From contig CALMSX010000087.1 in NCBI GenBank assembly GCA_937872515.1, positions 1 to 42,362 of the forward strand: a DNA stretch of 42,362 nucleotides, given 5' to 3'. The notes under the pieces were generated by a model. It was not told where the DNA came from, searched no databases, and saw only the letters and a program-made list of their open reading frames with translations. Shown here piece by piece: positions 40,846 through 42,362 of this stretch. The first letter of the stretch is position 1; each line of letters opens with the position of its first letter. The stretch is from an uncultured Bacteroidota bacterium (GTDB lineage: Bacteria > Bacteroidota > Bacteroidia > Chitinophagales > Saprospiraceae). Made by a program: the position numbers and the translations under genes.

Positions 40846-42362
40846 ATGTTAGAAGAAAATAACATTGAGAACCCTGAAAATGAAAATGCAATTGTGGAAG
40901 ATCTCTCTGGTATCAATGAGATCTTAGACTTGCAACCCACCACTCCTCAATCTACAGCTCACGACGATTTCGATTGGTCATTGGGTAAGAAAAACACCCT
41001 TTCTTATTCTAAGGAGCAAAAAGAGGACTACCTTAAAAATTACGAAAGAACCTTAAACTCGATTGCTGAGTTTGAAGTAGTAAAAGGTAGGGTATCATCC
41101 ATTCACGGCGGTGACGTGATCCTGGATATCAACTATAAGTCAGACGGACTTGTTCCCCTTTCAGAATTCAGGGACACACCTGATTTGAAAGTAGGTGACT
41201 ATGTTGAAGTATACGTAGAAAACAAAGAAGATGCCCGCGGTCAATTGGTTCTTTCCCGCAGAAAGGCTAAGTTGTTGAAGGCATGGGATACCCTTGTGGA
41301 TTCTTACAAAAACGGAACCATCATCAAGGGATACGTTACCAGCAAAACCAAAGGTGGTCTTATCGTTGACTGCTACGGACTGGAAACCTTCTTACCTGGA
41401 TCTCAGATCGACGTTAAACCAATCGTAGATTACGATGGGTACGTAGGCAAGACCATGGAATTTAAAGTGGTTAAAATCAACGAAGCGATCAAAAACGCCG
41501 TTGTTTCCCACAAAGCACTTATCGAAAGTGATTTGGCAGAACAAAGAGATGCCATCATCTCTGGTCTTGAAAAAGGTCAGGTACTCGAAGGTGTTGTTAA
41601 AAACATCACTGACTTCGGAGCATTCATGGATTTGGGAGGTGTCGACGGTTTGTTGTACATCACCGATATTTCATGGGGAAGGATCAACCACCCCAACGAA
41701 GTGCTCGAACTCAACCAAAAGATCAACGTTGTTGTGCTTGACTTTGATGAGGACAAAAAACGAATCTCATTGGGTCTTAAACAACTTACTCCACACCCGT
41801 GGGATGTTTTGGACAGAGAAATCTCAGAAGGCAGCGTAGTAAAAGGAAAGATTGTCAACATCGAAGACTACGGAGCTTTCCTCGAAATCATTCCGGGAGT
41901 AGAAGGTTTGATCCACGTTTCAGAAGTAACCTGGAGCAATCAGCCTGTTAACGCAAGGGATTATTTCACCCTGGGTCAGGAATTTGAAGCTAAGGTAGTA
42001 ACCTTAGACAGAGATGAGCGCAAGATGTCTCTTTCTGTAAAACAACTTTCTAACGATCCATGGACCAGTGTAGTTGAAAAATACGCAGTGGGTTCACGTC
42101 ACACAGGAGAGGTGAAAAACCTTACACCATACGGCGTCTTCATTGAATTGGAGCAAGGTATTGGAGGTATGGTTCACATTTCAGACCTGAGCTGGACAAA
42201 ACGTTACAACCACCCATCAGAATTCACCAAAGTAGGTGAAAAAATTGATGTACAGGTGATTGAATGTGATGTTGACAACCGCAAACTTTCATTGGGCCAC
42301 AAACAACTGGAAGAAAACCCATGGGATACTTTTGAAAATGTATTCCCTGTAGGTTCTTACCA
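40846..42362 (+). CDS. rpsA: 30S ribosomal protein S1 (3' end outside window)
   Basis: The first 505 codons are present from ATG 40846 and the frame is open to the window edge. An acidic N-terminal tail (about 1-60) leads to a series of S1 RNA-binding repeats: SDGLVPLSEFR, GLETFLPGSQID, VDGLLYITDISWGR, VEGLIHVSEVTWS and IGGMVHISDLSWTKR, each with a following R/K-x-SLGxKQL-type end (RISLGLKQL, KMSLSVKQL, KLSLGHKQL). At least five repeats are seen and a sixth is starting at the edge. S1 helps the 30S subunit bind mRNA, especially important in Bacteroidota where Shine-Dalgarno pairing is rarely used. Confidence 0.95.
   Translation, partial: MLEENNIENPENENAIVEDLSGINEILDLQPTTPQSTAHDDFDWSLGKKNTLSYSKEQKEDYLKNYERTLNSIAEFEVVKGRVSSIHGGDVILDINYKSDGLVPLSEFRDTPDLKVGDYVEVYVENKEDARGQLVLSRRKAKLLKAWDTLVDSYKNGTIIKGYVTSKTKGGLIVDCYGLETFLPGSQIDVKPIVDYDGYVGKTMEFKVVKINEAIKNAVVSHKALIESDLAEQRDAIISGLEKGQVLEGVVKNITDFGAFMDLGGVDGLLYITDISWGRINHPNEVLELNQKINVVVLDFDEDKKRISLGLKQLTPHPWDVLDREISEGSVVKGKIVNIEDYGAFLEIIPGVEGLIHVSEVTWSNQPVNARDYFTLGQEFEAKVVTLDRDERKMSLSVKQLSNDPWTSVVEKYAVGSRHTGEVKNLTPYGVFIELEQGIGGMVHISDLSWTKRYNHPSEFTKVGEKIDVQVIECDVDNRKLSLGHKQLEENPWDTFENVFPVGSY

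Overview
The window looks like a chromosomal segment of a Bacteroidota bacterium, most likely from the Saprospiria/Chitinophagia side of the phylum. The evidence is type IX secretion (T9SS) sorting domains, a PorP/SprF-like protein next to a PorE-like OmpA lipoprotein-type protein, a Nif3/zinc-ribbon gene pair, and repeated TAnnTTTG (-7) promoter motifs just upstream of start codons. No rRNA, tRNA or CRISPR array was seen. Most genes are housekeeping or envelope genes of moderate G+C; two blocks (about 16.4-19.8 kb and 27.1-30.3 kb) are visibly A+T-richer and look acquired.

Layout. 0-0.1 kb: tail of a T9SS cargo gene with a strong terminator. 0.1-0.96 kb: no convincing gene. 0.96-6.8 kb (minus): a packed run reading metal-binding lipoprotein, thrC, an SDR with altered catalytic residues, Nif3, zinc-ribbon coiled-coil protein, TPR protein. 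7.0-10.1 kb (plus): PorP/SprF-like protein plus TPR/beta-propeller/OmpA protein. 10.1-15.9 kb (minus): rsmG, glycosyltransferase, thiL, RND exporter, second glycosyltransferase. 16.0-16.3 kb: small membrane protein. 16.66-19.69 kb (plus): a two-gene type II restriction-modification system. 19.8-21.7 kb (minus): glgB. 22.2-25.6 kb (plus): TPR membrane protein and uvrA. 25.8-27.1 kb (minus): purD, with tandem copies of its own 3' end lying between it and uvrA. 27.4-30.2 kb: a decaying A+T-rich island with an integrase tail, a frameshifted L,D-transpeptidase that lost its catalytic cysteine, two orphan proteins and a gutted DUF4143-type ATPase. 30.3-31.9 kb (minus): pirin and a Crp/Fnr regulator. 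32.0-35.4 kb (plus): secreted SGNH hydrolase and secreted GH3 beta-glucosidase. 35.4-38.7 kb: a T9SS cargo gene and a T9SS-domain fragment bracketed by G+C-rich intergenic repeats, including two heptamer arrays and a 24-bp inverted repeat. 38.7-40.5 kb (minus): ABC-F ATPase. 40.8 kb to the end (plus): rpsA, cut by the window edge.

The most interesting system is the restriction-modification locus. Its 675-residue methyltransferase carries, at its N terminus, a complete MutY/EndoIII-type iron-sulfur glycosylase domain that resembles the archaeal G/T-mismatch glycosylase MIG, including the MIG-type Tyr and the catalytic Asp. A cytosine-5 methyltransferase creates 5-methylcytosine, whose deamination gives T:G mismatches. 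This protein therefore appears to couple methylation and repair of its own mutagenic by-product in one polypeptide, a role usually left to a separate Vsr endonuclease. The companion endonuclease gene overlaps its 3' end.
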